A stretch of DNA of 64,000 nucleotides from Selenomonas sputigena_A (GCF_051603425.1 NZ_CP194411.1:2108001-2172000); one strand, 5' to 3'. Counted from the first letter of the stretch, positions 1-9,235 are shown. Program-made: numbers and translations. The notes: generated by a model not told the origin, from the sequence alone.

Positions 1-1583
1 CCTGGCTCGGTGCGATCCTTCGCCTGCGCCCCACTGTGACGGCGGTATTCGTCGCTGTTGTCATTTCCCTGTACTGTGTGCTTGCGGGTTGTGTGCCGCC
101 GGCACTGCGCGCGGGCGCGATGGGGCTTCTCGCTTTCTTTGCGCTTGCCTGGGAGCGCGAGAGCGACGCGCGTCGGCTTCTGGTGCTCGTCGGCATGGCG
201 CTGCTCTTCTTCGAACCGCTCTTAGCATTTGATGTCAGTTTCCAGTTGTCGTTTGCCGCGACGGCAGGGCTTCTTTACCTCGCGCCGCCTTTTGATTCAT
301 GGCTTTCGCGCCTGCGCTTTTTGCCGCGTTTTGCGGCGATGAGCCTTGCCGTCACGCTTGGGGCGCAGCTTGCGACTGTGCCGTTCCTCGCATGGTATTT
401 CCATCGTCTGTCGCTTTCGTCTCTTGCGGCCAACATCGTCGTCGTGCCCGTTGTGGAGCTCGTTATTGTTGCAGGGCTTTTTGCGGGGCTCGTGTCCTTT
501 GTGTTGCCGTTTTTGGCGAAGATTGTCTTTCTGGCGGACAGTTTGCTCTTGGGCCTTGTTTACGAGTGTACGCGGCTCCTGGCGCATGTGCCGGGCGGCG
601 AGGTGTATCTGCCGACGCTTTCTGCACCGCTCGCGCTCGCCTACTTCGCTGTCCTAGCCGTATTCGTGCAGCCCGAAGAGCGGCGCGCCGTCGTATTCTC
701 TTGGTGCAGCAAACAGCGCAAGCCGCTTCTTGCTTCTGCTCTCCTCATCGTTTTTGCAATGGCTCTATGGCAGATTTTACGTCCGCAGGAGATGGCGGTT
801 CATTTCATCGACGTGGGACAAGGCGATGCGGCTCTTGTTGTGACGCCGCATGGAAGGGCGCTGATGATCGATACGGGCGGCACGCGCGATGCTTCTTTTG
901 ATTTTGGTACGCGCGTGGATGTACCATATCTCTGGCATTACGGTGTGCGGCAGCTTGACTATATTATCCTGACGCATGCGCATGAGGACCATGCGGGCGG
1001 TACAGGCGGCATCCTGCGCCATATACCCGTGGGAATGGTGCTCACGGCCCACGAGGGACGGATGGAATATGCGCGTGTCCTGGGGTTTTCCCCGACTGCG
1101 CCTGAAATGAGGAAGATTGTTCCTGCTGAGGCAGGGGAGCATATCGAACTTGACGGCGTTGCTGTCGATATTCTTTATGCGCCGGAAAAAGCGGCGAATG
1201 GGGAAGTCGGGGCAGGAATAACGGGCAACGAGTTGTCGAATGTCATCCGCGTGCGTTATGGTGCGGCAACCTTCCTTTTTACGGGGGATTTGGAGGCTGC
1301 TCAGGAACAGCATATGCTTGAAGAAGGAAAAAATCCTAAGTGTACGGTACTCAAGGTGGCGCATCATGGTTCAAAAACCTCGACAACGGAAGTTTTTCTT
1401 GCGGCAGCCCAGCCGCATTATGCTGTTATCAGTGTAGGCAGAGAAAATAATTTCGGGCATCCTGCGCCGGAGGTCGTCAAACGGCTGGAAAAAGAAGGCG
1501 CAAAACTTTACCGTACGGATAAAGATGGAGCGATTGTTTTTCGCACGGATGGGAAAAAAATGCGTGTGGAAAAATTTCGTTAA
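1..1583 (+). CDS. comEC: ComEC/Rec2 DNA-uptake channel, C-terminal part (5' truncated by window edge)
   Basis: ComEC forms the inner-membrane channel that takes single-stranded DNA into the cell during natural transformation. The visible ~526 residues cover the last part of the hydrophobic Competence domain (many membrane segments over the first ~240 residues) followed by a metallo-beta-lactamase-like domain. The latter opens with a FIDVGQGDA motif and has a THAHEDHAGG metal motif and a VAHHGS motif near the end. The frame is open back to the first bases of the window, so the GTG at 36 is internal and the real start lies upstream. Other competence-linked families in the window are a TfoX-domain protein and YifB/ComM. 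Confidence 0.93.
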   Translation, partial: WLGAILRLRPTVTAVFVAVVISLYCVLAGCVPPALRAGAMGLLAFFALAWERESDARRLLVLVGMALLFFEPLLAFDVSFQLSFAATAGLLYLAPPFDSWLSRLRFLPRFAAMSLAVTLGAQLATVPFLAWYFHRLSLSSLAANIVVVPVVELVIVAGLFAGLVSFVLPFLAKIVFLADSLLLGLVYECTRLLAHVPGGEVYLPTLSAPLALAYFAVLAVFVQPEERRAVVFSWCSKQRKPLLASALLIVFAMALWQILRPQEMAVHFIDVGQGDAALVVTPHGRALMIDTGGTRDASFDFGTRVDVPYLWHYGVRQLDYIILTHAHEDHAGGTGGILRHIPVGMVLTAHEGRMEYARVLGFSPTAPEMRKIVPAEAGEHIELDGVAVDILYAPEKAANGEVGAGITGNELSNVIRVRYGAATFLFTGDLEAAQEQHMLEEGKNPKCTVLKVAHHGSKTSTTEVFLAAAQPHYAVISVGRENNFGHPAPEVVKRLEKEGAKLYRTDKDGAIVFRTDGKKMRVEKFR

Positions 1584-1696
1584 GAACAATGGCGAAATGT
1601 CGGATAGCGTTGATTTTTCTGAAGAAGGAAAGTTTGTGTAAGAGGAAGAATAAAAAAACAGGAAATGATGTGAGCATGGTTTTATGGGGGATGCAA

Positions 1697-3370
1697 ATGA
1701 ATTTCAAGGAGATACGTCGGAAATTTTTCCAAATGATGCAGGAAAGTTACCAGCGCTTTCGCGTGGCGATAGTTCTCGACGCGGTGCTTTTTCTTTGTGT
1801 GGCGCTGCTCACCTATTGGCAGAATTATCATATCCATAATTGGTACACGGAGCAGATTGGCTGTGCTGCTGCAGCTTCTGCCGTAAGTTTGGTTTTTGCC
1901 GTCTCCCTGCGCCTTTTTCGCGAACGGTATGGGCAGGCGGAAGGGATCTTCCGGTGTGAGGTTTTGCCGTCGGCTGCCGTGTTCTTGCTTTTCTTCGTTC
2001 TCGTTCAGGGCCATGAATTTACGGATGAACGCATTTGGCTTCAAACGGTGGGAGCGGCGTTGTTCTTTGCTTCTGTGGGCTTTTACTGCCTTGAAAGCAG
2101 CAAGGATGGGGAGCGGGCTTTTCTTACGGCGCTTTTCGCGGCATTTGAAGCGGGTATTGTGGGAAGCCTTTTTTCCGTGTCGCTTAGTATATGTCTTCTG
2201 GCCTTTAGTTCTCTGATTGTTTCGTTAGATGCTGCGCTGGAGGGGACTCTTCATTCTGTTATTTTGGAATTTGCCTTTTTTTTCGCCGGACTGCAGGTTT
2301 TTCTTGCGAGTTTGCCTGCAGGAGGAAGGGGCGCGGAGGCGCCGTCTCTTTTCCGCTCCTTGCTCGTGCGCCTCTTATGGCCGGTTTACCTTATTTTGCT
2401 TCTGATCCTCTATCTTTATGTGGCAAAAATTATTTATATATGGGAAATGCCGGTCGGTATGATGAATTGGTTTGCTTCTCTTGCCATTCTTGTCTTTGCT
2501 TTTTATTTCTTTTCTTTTGCAGGCGATGGACGTCATTCGCTGCTACAGCGCTTTTTGCGTTGGGGATTTTTGCTCTTTTTGCCCATTCTCATCGTGCAGG
2601 CCATTGGCATGTGGCAGCGGATTGAGCCTTATGGTCTCACCAGCCCACGCTATGCCTCGATTCTTTGTACGCTTTTTGGTATAGGGCTTCTTTTGCTTGC
2701 TTCTTTGCGCCGCTTGCCGCATGCTGCCTTTCTTGTTTTTGGTGCGATGGCGCTTATTTTTTCTCTGACGCCGCTGAATATCCTAGATTTTCCTCTGCGC
2801 ACGCAGGAGGCACGTTTTTGGTCGATTATTGAAGCGAACCACATGGTGCAGGATGGCGTCGCTGCAGAAAATGTTTCCTTGTCGGAAATGGAACGGGTCA
2901 AACTCTTGAGCGCCATGGAATATATGATGGAACGCGGTCAAACGGAGTTTCTGGAACAACCGGGGATGCGAGATATGTTGGCAGCGTTGGTGAAAGAGGC
3001 GAGAAAGCCCGAAAAGGTTGAATATAAAGGCTGGGCTCGTTTCGAATCGCCGAACCCCTCGTATATTCCTGTTGCCGGTTGGTCCAAGGCTTATACATTC
3101 GACTATCGCCTTGTTGAAAACGGCGCTATTGTCATTGAGCTTGGCAATGGGACGGAGGAAACATATTCGGTTGCCGCTTTTTTGGAAGAACTTAAAGAAT
3201 ATAATCGTTTGCAGCGAGGGAAAGGGGAAAGTGTGTTTGTTCGCGAACTCAGGCTCGATGTGGACGAAAATACATGCCTTTACTTTAGTGTTGTCGAGTT
3301 GTTTATTCAAAGGAAACTGAGTAGAGAAGAAATAACTGTGCATATGAGCGGTGTGCTCCTGAAGCGTTAA
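1697..3370 (+). CDS. DUF4153 family multi-pass membrane protein
   Basis: Membrane protein of about 557 residues with roughly ten hydrophobic segments over the first ~390 residues and a soluble C-terminal part rich in charged residues. The N-terminal layout resembles the DUF4153 family, whose function is not established. I place the start at ATG 1697 because a GGGGG run ends six bases before it; the frame is open further upstream to 1589 but those codons look non-coding. It follows comEC by about 110 bases on the same strand and precedes a MATE exporter by nine bases or so. Family assignment is from general appearance only. Confidence 0.7.
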   Translation: MNFKEIRRKFFQMMQESYQRFRVAIVLDAVLFLCVALLTYWQNYHIHNWYTEQIGCAAAASAVSLVFAVSLRLFRERYGQAEGIFRCEVLPSAAVFLLFFVLVQGHEFTDERIWLQTVGAALFFASVGFYCLESSKDGERAFLTALFAAFEAGIVGSLFSVSLSICLLAFSSLIVSLDAALEGTLHSVILEFAFFFAGLQVFLASLPAGGRGAEAPSLFRSLLVRLLWPVYLILLLILYLYVAKIIYIWEMPVGMMNWFASLAILVFAFYFFSFAGDGRHSLLQRFLRWGFLLFLPILIVQAIGMWQRIEPYGLTSPRYASILCTLFGIGLLLLASLRRLPHAAFLVFGAMALIFSLTPLNILDFPLRTQEARFWSIIEANHMVQDGVAAENVSLSEMERVKLLSAMEYMMERGQTEFLEQPGMRDMLAALVKEARKPEKVEYKGWARFESPNPSYIPVAGWSKAYTFDYRLVENGAIVIELGNGTEETYSVAAFLEELKEYNRLQRGKGESVFVRELRLDVDENTCLYFSVVELFIQRKLSREEITVHMSGVLLKR

Positions 3371-3403
3371 AGCGGCGGGGTGCACCGGAAAGAAGGAAGT
3401 TTT

Positions 3404-4762
3404 TTGGCAAAAAATCATCGTAGGGAAATCAATATGCTGGAAGGGTCGCTTTGGGACAAGATTGTTCTCTTTGCGCTGCCGATTGCACTGACAGGAATAC
3501 TGGAGCAGCTTTTTAATGCGGCGGATGTCGCTGTCCTTGGGCGCTTTGTGGGAACCGAGGCGATGGCGGCAGTCGGCAATAATGTGCCGATTGTCGGTCT
3601 GATCGTAAGTCTTTTTCTTGGTCTTTCGCTTGGTGCAAATGTCATTATCGCTCAGCGCATCGGTGGGCAAAAGCTTCGCGAAGCGAGCCGTGCTGTCCAT
3701 ACAGCGTTGCTGCTTTCCCTGCTTGCAGGCATCGGCGTCACTGTGGTAGGCGAGATTTTTGCTGCACCGCTTCTTTCTCTCCTCGATGTGCCGGGGAATG
3801 TCATGCCGATGTCGGAGCTTTATCTGCGGATTTTTCTGCTCGGGATGCCCTTCATGAGCGTCTATAATTTTGCATCGGCCATTCTACGCAGCCATGGTGA
3901 TACACAGACGCCCTTGCTTGTTCTTATCGTTGCCAGCGGACTCAATATCCTGCTGGATCTTGTCTTTGTGCTTCACTTTGGCATGGATGTGGACGGTGTG
4001 GCATGGGGGACCGTGTTGTCGTATTTTGTTTCGGCGGTCATGCTTTTTCGAGCATTGCGTGCCGAAGAGGGTATCCTGCATATCGATATGCGCCTTTTGC
4101 GCCTGCGGCAGGAACATATGAAGCGGATCTTTGCCATCGGTATGCCTGCGGCTGTGCAGGGCATGGTCTTTTGTATCGCAAATCTTTGCATCCAAGCAGC
4201 ACTCAACAGCCTAGGGGCTGAAGTCATGGCGGCTTCGGCTGCAGCTTTTACCATAGAAATCAATATCTACTGCGTCATAGCGGCTTTCCAACAAGCCTGT
4301 ACGACCTTTGTGAGCCAGAATTACGGCGCAGGAAATCTGCCGCGCTGTCGTTCAGTTACTCGTTGGAGTCTTTTGCTGAATATTCTTGCCATGCTCGTGC
4401 TGGGAGCGTTTATTCTCGTTTTCATGCGTCCGCTTCTGCGTTTCTTCAACGATGATCCCGTTGTTGTCGAGATTGGTATTACCCGCATCGTTTATGTCGT
4501 CGTGCCCGAGATTTTCGCTGTCTTTATCGACATCTTTTCCGGCTCGATGCGAGGCTATGGCTATTCGCTGATGCCTGCCGTTATCACGCTTGTCTGCATT
4601 TGCGGTGTGCGTCTTTCCTGGGTTTGGCTCGTATTTCCGCGCTGTCCTTCTTTTGAAGTTCTAATGGTAATTTATCCCATTAGTTGGATGGTGACCTCGA
4701 TATGCCTCTATGTGCTGTACCGCTTCTATCTGTGCCATTTGAAAGTGCTGCGTCCGGTGTAA
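3404..4762 (+). CDS. MATE family multidrug/cation antiporter
   Basis: Predicted secondary transporter of the MATE family, exporting cationic drugs or metabolites in exchange for Na+ or H+. About 452 residues with twelve hydrophobic segments; the N-terminal part (LEGSLWDKI, then NAADVAVLGRFVG and VGNNVPIVGL) is characteristic of bacterial MATE/NorM-like proteins. TTG 3404 is chosen because GAAGGAAG lies five bases upstream; GTG 3380 gives eight extra residues and has no obvious ribosome site. Substrate cannot be told from sequence. Transcription ends at the hairpin just downstream, shared with the convergent chemoreceptor gene. Confidence 0.88.
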   Translation: MAKNHRREINMLEGSLWDKIVLFALPIALTGILEQLFNAADVAVLGRFVGTEAMAAVGNNVPIVGLIVSLFLGLSLGANVIIAQRIGGQKLREASRAVHTALLLSLLAGIGVTVVGEIFAAPLLSLLDVPGNVMPMSELYLRIFLLGMPFMSVYNFASAILRSHGDTQTPLLVLIVASGLNILLDLVFVLHFGMDVDGVAWGTVLSYFVSAVMLFRALRAEEGILHIDMRLLRLRQEHMKRIFAIGMPAAVQGMVFCIANLCIQAALNSLGAEVMAASAAAFTIEINIYCVIAAFQQACTTFVSQNYGAGNLPRCRSVTRWSLLLNILAMLVLGAFILVFMRPLLRFFNDDPVVVEIGITRIVYVVVPEIFAVFIDIFSGSMRGYGYSLMPAVITLVCICGVRLSWVWLVFPRCPSFEVLMVIYPISWMVTSICLYVLYRFYLCHLKVLRPV

Positions 4763-4778
4763 CGTGCGGCAGGGAAAA

Positions 4779-4822
4779 AATGAAGGCTCGGCCGAAAGTC
4801 AATTCAGCCGAGCCTTCATTTT
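4779..4822. terminator. Bidirectional intrinsic terminator between MATE gene and chemoreceptor gene
   Basis: Perfect inverted repeat AATGAAGGCTCGGC / GCCGAGCCTTCATT (4779-4792 and 4807-4820) with A-rich flank on the left and T-rich flank on the right, placed between two convergent genes. It can serve both strands. Confidence 0.9.
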
Positions 4823-4838
4823 GTTGATTTTCGCGTTG

Positions 4839-6791
4839 TCAGACGCGGAAGCGTCCAACGGTTTTTTGCAGATCCTGTGCAAGATTTGCAAGGGTCTGGC
4901 TGGCCGCGGCAATTTCTTCCGTAGAAGCCGCCTGTTCTTCGGATACGGCGGAAACATTTTCCGCTTCCCGGCGCACATCGTTCGACACTTCTTTGATCTC
5001 TTGCACCGCGGTGACTGTTTGGTTGCTGCCCTGGCGGACGCTTTGCGTGAGGGATTCGATGCTTTCAATCTTCTGGGAAAGTTCCTGCACGAGTTCCGCG
5101 ATGCGGTCAAATTTTTGCCCTGCATGGTTGACCTGAGTTACTCCTGCGCCAACGCGTTCCTTCTGTTCCTGCATGATTGAGAAAGTTTTCTCTATTTGCG
5201 AGGCATTTTCTGTGATCAGATCCGTGATTTCCTGTGCTGCTGTTTCCGATTGCTCAGCCAGCTTGCGCACCTCTTCGGCTACGACGGCAAATCCTTTGCC
5301 GGATTCCCCGGCACGCGCGGCTTCAATGGCGGCATTTAGTGCCAGGAGGTTTGTTTGGCTGGCAATCTGTGTAATCATCTCGACGATTTCTGAAATGCGC
5401 TTGGAGCCTTCATAGAGCGCATTGACGGCATCCGCTACCTGTTTTGTGCTGCCGTTGATGGTTTCCATACCTTCTACGGCTATGTGGAGTTCGCTTTGCC
5501 CTTCTGTCGTTGCTTTATGGGTCTGTGCGGCAGAAGCTGCCACATCGTGAATCACGGAGGAAACCTTTTCCATTTCCTTGGACATATTGTTGACGGAGTC
5601 AATCGAACGGTCGATGACATCGCTTTGTTGCTGTGCGCTTTGTGCGATATGCGTCACGGCTTCTGCCGCATTCTGAGAGGCATGTGCCGACTGGTCTGCC
5701 GAAGCGGTCAATTCTTCGGAGGAAGCGGCAAGTTGTTCGGCTGCTGTCAGCGAACGGCGCACGAGATCGTGCAGGTTCGTCGTCATTTTTATGAAGCTTT
5801 GATGCAGGATGCCGATTTCGTCCTGCCGTCCGTCATTCGTGAAGTTTTGAGCCAGATCTCCATCTGCCACTTGTTCGGCAGCGCGTCCTAATTCTGCAAT
5901 CGGCGTTGCAATCGAGCGAGTGATATAGAGTATGATCGCGACCAGGAGCAGGAGGGAGAAAATGATGACAGCGCCAACGAGAGCTCCCATTTTCATAATC
6001 GGGGCAAGAATTTCAGATTTCGGTACTTCCAAGACGAGAACCCAGCCGGTATCACCGACGGGAGCCGAAACAAACAAGGTGGTCGTGCCGTTTTCATTCC
6101 AAGATGAAAAGGTCGGCTTGCCCTCAAAGAAGTGCTTGATATTGTCGGCGCCTTCTTGTTGGTTCATGATGGTGTCTTCCAACGTTTTGGTTTTATGGTA
6201 GATGAAATTTCCATCTTCGTTTAGGAGGAAGGCGCCGCCGGTTTCTCCAACCTTGATTTTGGAAACTTCATCCTTTACACTGTCGAGTGCGAGATCAAAT
6301 CCGGCAACGCCTGCGATTTGTCCGTTCTGCCGGAAGGCCGAGCTGAAGCTGACGACAGGCTTATGATCCGTTGATGTGAGGTAGATTTTAGAAATTTTGA
6401 CAGATTGGGATCCGGCAGCATCTTTATACCAAGCACGTCCTGTCGCATCGAAGGTGGGATCCGATGTCCGGTCTGCTCCGTCGATAAAGGGCTGGTTCGG
6501 AAAGCCGATAAAGAAATCGCCAATGCCGTTTTTGTTGGCGAAGGAGTTGGCCATAGTCTGCATGTCTTCGTGCAGAGGCATTTTCGCTTCCCAAGAACGG
6601 GTGATGGAAGCAAGCATTTCCTTTTTGCCTGTGATAAGACCGTTGATTTCGCTGGCCTGATGCGTTGCCATTTCCGTCATTTCCTGTTCCATGGCATCCA
6701 TCAGGATTTCATAAACGATACCGGCCATGACGATGAACACCAATAAAACCGGTGTTCCTATCAAAGCGATCATCCTTGTTTTCAAACTCAT
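4839..6791 (-). CDS. Methyl-accepting chemotaxis protein with dCache sensor
   Basis: Chemoreceptor of about 650 residues. Layout: N-terminal membrane helix (~8-30), periplasmic dCache_1 sensor (~35-265), second membrane helix (~268-290), HAMP (~291-345) and the cytoplasmic signalling hairpin, whose tip carries the invariant SQTNLLALNAAIEAARAGE region. The sensor has R119, W121, Y122, Y137 and D166 in the spacing I recall for amino-acid-binding dCache domains, with F114 where a Tyr is usual. Start ATG 6791 has AGGGAG upstream; the open frame back to 6971 is not typical of the family. No C-terminal CheR-tethering pentapeptide is seen. No che genes are nearby. Confidence 0.93.
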   Translation of the reverse strand: MSLKTRMIALIGTPVLLVFIVMAGIVYEILMDAMEQEMTEMATHQASEINGLITGKKEMLASITRSWEAKMPLHEDMQTMANSFANKNGIGDFFIGFPNQPFIDGADRTSDPTFDATGRAWYKDAAGSQSVKISKIYLTSTDHKPVVSFSSAFRQNGQIAGVAGFDLALDSVKDEVSKIKVGETGGAFLLNEDGNFIYHKTKTLEDTIMNQQEGADNIKHFFEGKPTFSSWNENGTTTLFVSAPVGDTGWVLVLEVPKSEILAPIMKMGALVGAVIIFSLLLLVAIILYITRSIATPIAELGRAAEQVADGDLAQNFTNDGRQDEIGILHQSFIKMTTNLHDLVRRSLTAAEQLAASSEELTASADQSAHASQNAAEAVTHIAQSAQQQSDVIDRSIDSVNNMSKEMEKVSSVIHDVAASAAQTHKATTEGQSELHIAVEGMETINGSTKQVADAVNALYEGSKRISEIVEMITQIASQTNLLALNAAIEAARAGESGKGFAVVAEEVRKLAEQSETAAQEITDLITENASQIEKTFSIMQEQKERVGAGVTQVNHAGQKFDRIAELVQELSQKIESIESLTQSVRQGSNQTVTAVQEIKEVSNDVRREAENVSAVSEEQAASTEEIAAASQTLANLAQDLQKTVGRFRV

Positions 6792-7087
6792 CTTTTTCGC
6801 TCCCTTCATTTGGGGAATAATGCCCCCCCTGATGTGAGGTATTTGGTCAGGCGAGATTATTTCCCTTGCAACTATTCCATTAGTATAAATTCGTGTTGTA
6901 ATTTTTTTCTCCTGCTTTTTTGTAAGGAAATTGTAATTATTTCTAGTTTCAGGCAAAAAGTATGTATTCATCCAAATCTTGGGAGTTTAGCCTCTCATTT
7001 GATGCATAAGGATTTCATTCTCAGCTTGCATAAAGCACGTGCCAAAAAATCCGATTTGCGGACATTGCGTACTGTTCTTGCATGAAA
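6792..7087. other. Intergenic region without a supported gene
   Basis: About 300 AT-rich bases between the chemoreceptor start and the znuA terminator. It should hold the chemoreceptor promoter on the minus strand; a TATACT (complement of 6882-6887) is the best -10 candidate, but no convincing -35 or sigma-28-type site was found. Short open frames here have no ribosome site or recognisable product. Confidence 0.5.
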
Positions 7088-7120
7088 ATCGGCAGCCCAC
7101 GTTATATGCGGGCTGCCGAT
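7088..7120 (-). terminator. Intrinsic terminator of znuA
   Basis: ATCGGCAGCCC (7088-7098) pairs perfectly with GGGCTGCCGAT (7110-7120); read on the minus strand the stem is followed by TTTTC. It starts four bases after the znuA stop codon. Confidence 0.88.
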
Positions 7121-7123
7121 ATA

Positions 7124-8032
7124 TCACTGCAATGCTGTTTTCAGGGTCTCCATATTTTTTTTCATGGTATCGATATAAGCATTGATGGCCTGGTCATTGG
7201 CTTCGCCGGTAACAATGGGATCCAAGGTGTAGATTTTTGCGCCGGTTTCGCGTGCAATGGTTTCGGCTGCACTAGGGGAGTATTGAGGTTCGGTGAAAAG
7301 AACCTTTACGGGAAGCTTGTTTACCTGTTCAATGGTAGCTTGCAGCTCGGCAGGAGTTGGTTCTGTACCGGGTTCGCGCTCTACCACGCTGATGATGTCG
7401 AGACCGAATTCTTTGGCGAAATAAGGGAAGGCCTCATGAAAGGTCACGATTTTTTTATTCGGCACATTGTCAAGGGCAGCGTGCATTTCCGTTTTAAGAG
7501 CTTCGAGCTTTGCGACGTAGGCATCGGCATTTTTCTGATAGGCATCGGCATGTTTCGGGTCCGCGGTTTTCAGCTGTTCAGTGATGTTCTTCGCCTGTAT
7601 GATAGCGTCTGTGATGCTGAGCCAGACATGGGGATTTTCCTCACCATCTTCTTTCAGAAGTTCGATATCTTTGGAAGCGTCGATAACTTTAAGATTCTTT
7701 TGGCGTTCGATGACTTTGTCAAGAAAGCTTTCCATACCAGCGCCGTTAATGACGAAGGCGTCGGCATTTTCCAGGGTTTTCATATCCTCGGTCATGAGCT
7801 GGTAGTCGTGCAGGCATCCCGTCTGTGGCTTTGTCATATTGGTGACTGTAACGCCGTCGATGCCTTGTGTGATATTGAGTGTAGCGACATACATCGGGTA
7901 GAAGGATGTGACAATGCGGAATGTGCCGTCCTTTCCGTCGGTTTTACCGCCTGTCGTGTTTGCAGCTCCACAGCCTGTTAGGATTAAGCAGAGCGCGATG
8001 AAAAGGCAGAAGAGAGTGTGCGTTTTTCTCAA
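7124..8032 (-). CDS. znuA: Zinc ABC transporter substrate-binding lipoprotein
   Basis: Cluster A-I (ZnuA/AdcA/TroA type) solute-binding protein that captures Zn2+ (or Mn2+) outside the membrane. The 302-residue product starts with a lipoprotein signal peptide ending in an LTGC lipobox, so it should be lipid-anchored after Lgt and LspA act; both genes are in this window. It keeps the TSFYPMYVATLNI opening of the family, the H-containing loop near FHEAFPYFAKEFGL and FTEPQYSP. The TTG start follows AGGAGG by eight bases. No permease or ATPase genes are adjacent, so partners must be elsewhere. A palindrome overlaps its promoter and a Fur-family gene is immediately upstream, which suggests zinc repression. 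Confidence 0.9.
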   Translation of the reverse strand: MRKTHTLFCLFIALCLILTGCGAANTTGGKTDGKDGTFRIVTSFYPMYVATLNITQGIDGVTVTNMTKPQTGCLHDYQLMTEDMKTLENADAFVINGAGMESFLDKVIERQKNLKVIDASKDIELLKEDGEENPHVWLSITDAIIQAKNITEQLKTADPKHADAYQKNADAYVAKLEALKTEMHAALDNVPNKKIVTFHEAFPYFAKEFGLDIISVVEREPGTEPTPAELQATIEQVNKLPVKVLFTEPQYSPSAAETIARETGAKIYTLDPIVTGEANDQAINAYIDTMKKNMETLKTALQ

Positions 8033-8058
8033 AGGAATTACCTCCTGTGCGTTGGGAA

Positions 8059-8087
8059 ATTATCGAAGCATGATTCCCAAATAGTAA
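8059..8087 (-). promoter_or_regulatory. Predicted znuA promoter
   Basis: On the minus strand TTACTA (8087-8082) and GATAAT (8064-8059) are separated by 17 bases. The -10 is good and the -35 weak, and the -35 lies within the palindrome described next. Inference from pattern only. Confidence 0.5.
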
Positions 8088-8099
8088 TTTTACTATTTG
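8078..8099. promoter_or_regulatory. Zur/Fur-type operator palindrome upstream of znuA
   Basis: Perfect nine-base arms CAAATAGTA (8078-8086) and TACTATTTG (8091-8099) around a four-base centre. Position over the -35 of a zinc-uptake gene, next to a Fur-family regulator gene, fits a Zur box; size and AT-rich arms resemble known Zur sites. Confidence 0.65.
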
Positions 8100-8115
8100 A
8101 TAGGATAGCACAGGA

Positions 8116-8562
8116 TTATTTTTTTTGCAAGAATTTATTTTCCAGTTTTTGACGGCAATTTTGGCAAAGCCCGTAGAATTCAAAGATATGGTTGGTAATA
8201 AGAAAGCCTTTTTTTTCGGCTTCTTTTGCATAACTATCCTGCATGGGACAAATATCTATGCATTCCGTTTTGCCGCATTCTGTACAGACGATATGATGGT
8301 GATGATGTCCTGGCTGAATGATTTCATAGACATTGCCGGCCGTGCGGTGGATTTCATGAACGATGCCGATTTTTGCAAGCAGGGCGAGATTGCGATAGAT
8401 GGTGTCGAAGGATACGCTGGGGTGTGTTTTGCGTACGATTGTGAAGATTTGTTGAGCTGTGGGAAAGTCGCTGCATTCGGAGAAGGCTTGAAGTACAGCC
8501 TGTCGCTGCGGTGTGAGTTTGTAGCCTTTGGCGCGCAGCAGCGCTAAATTGGTTTTTATCAT
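8116..8562 (-). CDS. Fur family transcriptional regulator, probably Zur
   Basis: Metal-dependent repressor of 148 residues. N-terminal winged helix (LTPQRQAVLQAF, then SFDTIYRNLALL recognition helix) and C-terminal dimerisation domain with a HHHHH stretch followed by CTECGK, and a CQNC pair that with it should hold the structural zinc. Start ATG 8562 follows AAGGAGG. It lies directly upstream of znuA on the same strand with an operator-like palindrome between them, which supports a zinc-sensing (Zur) role, but Fur and PerR cannot be excluded from sequence alone. Confidence 0.88.
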   Translation of the reverse strand: MIKTNLALLRAKGYKLTPQRQAVLQAFSECSDFPTAQQIFTIVRKTHPSVSFDTIYRNLALLAKIGIVHEIHRTAGNVYEIIQPGHHHHHIVCTECGKTECIDICPMQDSYAKEAEKKGFLITNHIFEFYGLCQNCRQKLENKFLQKK

Positions 8563-8662
8563 AAAGGCCTCCTTGAATAAAAGTCGGTTAATCTATCGAA
8601 ATCATATCACAGGCAAGAAGGGAAGGCAAAAGCGGGAGGAATACGGATGGATTGGAATGGGC

Positions 8663-8691
8663 TTGTGCAGATGGCATAAAATGTGTAGAAT
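8663..8691 (+). promoter_or_regulatory. Predicted promoter of the nitroreductase gene
   Basis: TTGTGC (8663-8668) and TAGAAT (8686-8691) with 17-base spacing, about 30 bases before a strong ribosome site (GGGAGGAGG) and the gene start. Confidence 0.55.
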
Positions 8692-8722
8692 GAAAGTGAG
8701 ATTTCCGGGAGGAGGAATACAT

Positions 8723-9235
8723 ATGTCATTTCTTGATTTGGCGAGAAAACGTTATTCGTGCCGCAAGCTTTCGAATCAAGCGGTAGAAGATGAAAAGCTG
8801 AGAAAGATTCTTGAGGCGGGAGATATTGCGCCGACGGCCTGCAATAAACAGCCGCTTCATATCTGGGTATTGAAGAGTGCTGAATCTATGGAAAAGGTTC
8901 GACAAGTGACTTCGTATGTTTTTGGCGCTCCCGTTGCGTTCGTGGTGGGCAGCAAGGCGGAAGCAGCTTGGGTTCGTCCCTATGACAAAAAGAATTTTGC
9001 TGATGTGGATGCGACAATTGCGGCGACACAAATGATGTTGGAAATCGAGGAGCTTGGACTCGGCACAACCTGGGTCGGGCATTTCGATGCGCCGAAGCTC
9101 AAGGAGCTTTTTCCTGAGATGGCCGCATATGAACTCGTGGCAATTTTTCCTGTTGGCTATCCAGCTGCGGAAGCGGCGCCTTCGGCACGTCATACGGAGC
9201 GAGTGGGCATAGATACGCTTGCCACCTGGCTTTGA
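8723..9235 (+). CDS. Nitroreductase family FMN-dependent oxidoreductase
   Basis: Flavoenzyme of 170 residues using NAD(P)H to reduce nitro compounds or quinone-like substrates; physiological substrate unknown. It has the family's opening (DLARKRYSCRKL, matching the FMN-phosphate-binding R-x-S-x-R region), the APTACNKQPLHIWVL segment and the ELGLGTTWVGHF segment near the C-terminus. ATG 8723 is chosen because GGGAGGAGG precedes it; upstream in-frame codons run into the divergent regulator gene. It has its own promoter and terminator, so it is a single-gene unit. Confidence 0.88.
   Translation: MSFLDLARKRYSCRKLSNQAVEDEKLRKILEAGDIAPTACNKQPLHIWVLKSAESMEKVRQVTSYVFGAPVAFVVGSKAEAAWVRPYDKKNFADVDATIAATQMMLEIEELGLGTTWVGHFDAPKLKELFPEMAAYELVAIFPVGYPAAEAAPSARHTERVGIDTLATWL

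Noticed and set aside
2783..3700. 305-codon minus-strand open frame
   Set aside because: Spans the junction of two real plus-strand genes and has a composition typical of antisense translation.
7082..7981. 299-codon plus-strand open frame
   Set aside because: It is the antisense shadow of znuA, which has a signal peptide, family motifs and a ribosome site.
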